From Asaia bogorensis NBRC 16594 (GTDB taxonomy: Bacteria; Pseudomonadota; Alphaproteobacteria; Acetobacterales; Acetobacteraceae): 64,000 bases of DNA. Under the pieces are notes generated by a model. That model was not told the DNA's origin. It was given only the letters and a program-made list of their open reading frames with translations, and made no database searches. Position numbers and translations under genes: made by a program. The first letter of the stretch is position 1. Every line of letters starts with the position of its first letter. The stretch covers positions 1,236,001 through 1,300,000 of the forward strand of contig NZ_AP014690.1 in the NCBI RefSeq assembly GCF_001547995.1, given 5' to 3'. Shown in pieces: positions 61,700 through 64,000 of this stretch.

Positions 61700-63153
61700 G
61701 CGGCTATATCATTGAAGGCACAACAGGCCCCTGGGAGATCGTGGTAGGGCTCGAAGTCCATGCTCAGGTCATCAGCCATGCCAAGCTGTTCTCTGGTGCC
61801 TCGGCCGAATATGGCGGCGAGCCCAACACCCATGTCAGCCTGATCGACGCAGGCTTTCCTGGCATGCTGCCGGTCATCAACCAGGAATGTGTGGCTCAGG
61901 CCGTACGGACAGGGCTAGGGCTGAATGCACAGATCCATCTGATGAGCCGGTTTGATCGCAAGAATTATTTCTATGCCGATCTGCCGCAGGGTTACCAGAT
62001 CAGCCAGTTCGCTCATCCGATCGTAGGTGAGGGGAAGGTCGAGATCGAACTTGCCGATGGCTCTGTGCGCCATATCGGTGTCACGCGCCTGCATCTCGAG
62101 CAGGACGCCGGCAAGTCGATGCACGATCAGGACCCTACGCGCTCTTTCATCGACCTGAACCGTGCCGGCGTGGCGCTCATGGAAATTGTGAGCGAGCCCG
62201 ATATCCGGTCGCCGGAAGAGGCAGGGGCGTATCTGCGCAAGTTGCGCCAGATTCTGCGTTATCTCGGCACTTGTGACGGCAACATGGAAGAAGGCTCGAT
62301 GCGTGCCGATGTGAACGTCTCGGTACGCAAGGCGGGCGAGGAATATCGCACGCGTTGCGAGATCAAGAACGTGAACTCGATCCGCTATGTCATGCAGGCG
62401 ATCGAAGTCGAGGCGGCGCGACAGGTCGAGATTTGGGAAGCCGGTGGCACAGTCGATCAGGAAACACGACTGTTCGATCACGTGCGTAGTGAGACGCGCT
62501 CGCTCCGTTCAAAGGAAGACGCGCATGATTATCGCTACTTCCCCGATCCGGATCTTCTGCCGCTTCTTATCGAGCGCGACTGGGTTGAGAGCCTCCGCGC
62601 CGCTCTTCCGGAACTGCCCGAGGCCAAGCGCGAGCGCCTGGAAAGAACCTACGGCATTTCACGTTATGAGTCGGGAGTCCTGACGGTAGAGCAGGGGATT
62701 GCCGATTTCTACGAGACCGTGGCCAAGGGCAGTGACCCGCGTCTGGCGGTCACCTGGATGCTGGGCGATTTCTTTGCAGCGCTGAACCGGACGGGTGCGA
62801 CGATCGAAACAAGCCCGGTCAAGGCTGAGGGGCTTATGGAGCTTCTGGCGCTGATCACGGATTCGACGATCAACGGCAAGATCGCGAAGGAAGTGCTTGA
62901 GGACATGTTCGAGACCGGTGATTCGGCTTCGGTCATCGTCGAGCGCAAGGGGCTGCGTCAGGTTACCGACACCGGGGCTATCGAAGCCGAGATTCGCGGC
63001 ATCCTTCAGACCCATGCCGACAAGCTCGCAGAGTACAAGAGCGGCAAGGACAAGCTGTTTGGATTCTTCGTCGGGCAGACCATGAAAGCCATGAAGGGCA
63101 AGGCCAATCCGGCCATGGTGAACGAGCTGCTGGTCAAGCTGCTCGCAGAGTAA
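61696..63153 (+). CDS. gatB: Asp-tRNA(Asn)/Glu-tRNA(Gln) amidotransferase subunit B
   Basis: GatB activates the misacylated tRNA with ATP and receives ammonia from GatA. The 485-residue protein has [81 protein letters not shown] and a C-terminal YqeY-like tail domain. All are typical. The presence of GatCAB suggests the host makes Asn-tRNA or Gln-tRNA indirectly. Confidence 0.96.
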   Translation: MSGYIIEGTTGPWEIVVGLEVHAQVISHAKLFSGASAEYGGEPNTHVSLIDAGFPGMLPVINQECVAQAVRTGLGLNAQIHLMSRFDRKNYFYADLPQGYQISQFAHPIVGEGKVEIELADGSVRHIGVTRLHLEQDAGKSMHDQDPTRSFIDLNRAGVALMEIVSEPDIRSPEEAGAYLRKLRQILRYLGTCDGNMEEGSMRADVNVSVRKAGEEYRTRCEIKNVNSIRYVMQAIEVEAARQVEIWEAGGTVDQETRLFDHVRSETRSLRSKEDAHDYRYFPDPDLLPLLIERDWVESLRAALPELPEAKRERLERTYGISRYESGVLTVEQGIADFYETVAKGSDPRLAVTWMLGDFFAALNRTGATIETSPVKAEGLMELLALITDSTINGKIAKEVLEDMFETGDSASVIVERKGLRQVTDTGAIEAEIRGILQTHADKLAEYKSGKDKLFGFFVGQTMKAMKGKANPAMVNELLVKLLAE

Positions 63154-63173
63154 AAAATCTGCAAAAGGGGGGT

Positions 63174-63201
63174 TTGACGCGACGAGCAAATCCCCCTAGA
63201 A
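63174..63201 (+). promoter_or_regulatory. Promoter of tRNA-Ser
   Basis: TTGACG (63174-63179), a 16-base spacer and CTAGAA (63196-63201) lie 40 bp before the tRNA, right after gatB. Confidence 0.6.
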
Positions 63202-63241
63202 GCAGTTCTGCAAACGCCGTGAAAACTGCGTCCCTCTAGGC

Positions 63242-63334
63242 GGAGGGGTGGCCGAGAGGCTGAAGGCGGCGGTTTGCTAAACCGTTGTACGGTGTCAAGC
63301 CGTACCGTGGGTTCGAATCCCATCCCCTCCGCCA
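63242..63334 (+). tRNA. tRNA-Ser (anticodon GCT)
   Basis: A complete 93-base class II tRNA. The acceptor GGAGGGG pairs with CCCCTCC. The anticodon loop TTGCTAA carries GCT, the variable arm is TACGGTGTCAAGCCGTA, the T loop is GTTCGAATC, discriminator G, and CCA is encoded. A short T run follows directly. Confidence 0.96.
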
Positions 63335-63563
63335 CTTTTTCCATGTTAAAATGTCCCGCACGTTATCTCAGCGCCGGTCTCGTAAACAGAGCGCTATTAC
63401 GTTGCACGGCGCTCTTCACGACCGGTATTGCGCGTCGGGATGCATCGTGCGCACACAGCGTTGGGGAAAGAGTGAAGCATGCCATGATGCTGCGTTTCGC
63501 GCTCTTACGCATTGGTTCAAAGTGTGTCAGTATTGAAATTAATTGCTGATACACGAGGATCTT

Positions 63564-64000
63564 ATGAGCACGCTCCCAATTGACCTGCATTCTGCTCTAA
63601 AAGACGACTACTATATTACCCATCCAGGTCCATGGGCTGGTCATATACCTTTTGCACACTGGCTGGTCGCAACGTCGAAGCCAGGAATGTTGGTGGAACT
63701 CGGCACGTATAGGGGGAATTCCTATTTTAATTTCTGTCAGGCTATCAAAGATAATAATCTGAATACCAAAGCGTTCGCCATCGATACATGGGAGGGCGAC
63801 GCGCACAGTGGGTTCTACGGCGACCATATCTACGCCGAAGTGCAAGAGTATAACAGAAAGAATTTCAGTAAGTTTTCTAACTTAATCCGAGCGACTTTCG
63901 ACGATGCAATAGAAAAATTTTCAGATGGAACGATCGATTTATTGCATATTGACGGTCTGCATACTTACGAGGCGGTCAAACAGGATTTCTTCAGGTGGTT
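63564..64000 (+). CDS. Class I SAM-dependent methyltransferase, partial
   Basis: The frame starts at ATG 63564, with GAGG a few bases upstream, and is open to the window end, so only 145 codons are visible. The sequence has VELGTYRGNSYFNFCQA, a SAM motif I, then FAIDTWEGDAHSGFYGD, and IDLLHIDGLHTYEAVKQDF. This matches the Methyltransf_24-type enzymes often found in polysaccharide or glycan clusters. The DNA is clearly more AT-rich than the rest of the window and has different codon choice (AAT, AAA, TTA, ATA). It lies 230 bp past tRNA-Ser, which suggests an acquired region. The C-terminus is missing. Confidence 0.75.
   Translation, partial: MSTLPIDLHSALKDDYYITHPGPWAGHIPFAHWLVATSKPGMLVELGTYRGNSYFNFCQAIKDNNLNTKAFAIDTWEGDAHSGFYGDHIYAEVQEYNRKNFSKFSNLIRATFDDAIEKFSDGTIDLLHIDGLHTYEAVKQDFFRW

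Noticed and set aside
63342-63549. 68-codon frame between tRNA-Ser and the methyltransferase
   Set aside because: No ribosome site and a Cys/Arg-rich translation unlike a protein; overlaps the terminator-like T run.

Overview
The window is a contiguous, GC-rich stretch of bacterial chromosome made almost entirely of core housekeeping genes. Gene content and order point to an alphaproteobacterium of the family Acetobacteraceae (an acetic acid bacterium). Pointers are the cobS-cobT-DnaJ-BolA block, lysC-NMO-RodZ-like-ispG-hisS-prfA, recG divergent from mfd, DUF4167 next to prmC, and a malate:quinone oxidoreductase. The genus cannot be fixed from sequence alone. No insertion sequence, CRISPR array, prophage or plasmid function was recognised.

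Layout. 1-7.4 kb: end of parC, bpt, a cardiolipin synthase, an EEP nuclease/phosphatase overlapping a PerM-type membrane protein, a mercaptopyruvate sulfurtransferase and metC. 7.4-14.4 kb: comM, serA and a histidinol-phosphatase-like gene on the minus strand, then kdsB-pheA and dapA-smpB on the plus strand. 14.6-24.3 kb: a double cold-shock-domain protein, an LpxR-like outer-membrane protein, a degenerate GGDEF-EAL protein, recG and mfd. 24.4-28.7 kb: an SDR, two proteins of unknown role and a PLP decarboxylase. 28.8-34.2 kb: cobT and cobS (aerobic cobaltochelatase), a J-domain protein, BolA, a LolA-like lipoprotein, lipB and tRNA-Leu. 34.4-41.3 kb: galU, a phosphohexomutase, a 58-residue DUF3553 protein, comF, a glutaredoxin, DUF1178, DUF2147, a Tat-exported lactonase and ubiG. 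41.4-51 kb: lysC through DUF4167. 51-57 kb: a glycosyltransferase, tRNA-Met, an MscS-type channel, a Cas2-like (SinR-like) small protein, a phosphate acyltransferase, a gene-poor tract and tRNA-Val. 57-64 kb: N-formylglutamate amidohydrolase, mqo, ruvX, gatCAB, tRNA-Ser, and the start of an AT-richer methyltransferase gene.

How the genes fit together. Several short operons feed amino-acid synthesis (serA, pheA, dapA, lysC, metC). Others feed translation: gatCAB for Asn/Gln-tRNA, hisS, prfA/prmC, smpB and four tRNAs. Envelope supply comes from kdsB, galU and the phosphohexomutase, cls and the LpxR-like protein. lipB and cobST serve cofactors, and recG, mfd, ruvX and comM handle DNA.

The least ordinary signals are small or non-coding. 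A 28-codon ORF with an ideal ribosome binding site is divergent from an orphan Cas2-fold-like gene at 53.4-53.9 kb. tRNA-Met and tRNA-Val genes sit inside perfect inverted repeats. A 12-bp perfect dyad lies just before comM. A 23-codon ORF overlaps the mfd start. An EAL domain has Lys in place of a key Glu. Base composition shifts just past tRNA-Ser. None of these is proven to be a new system.
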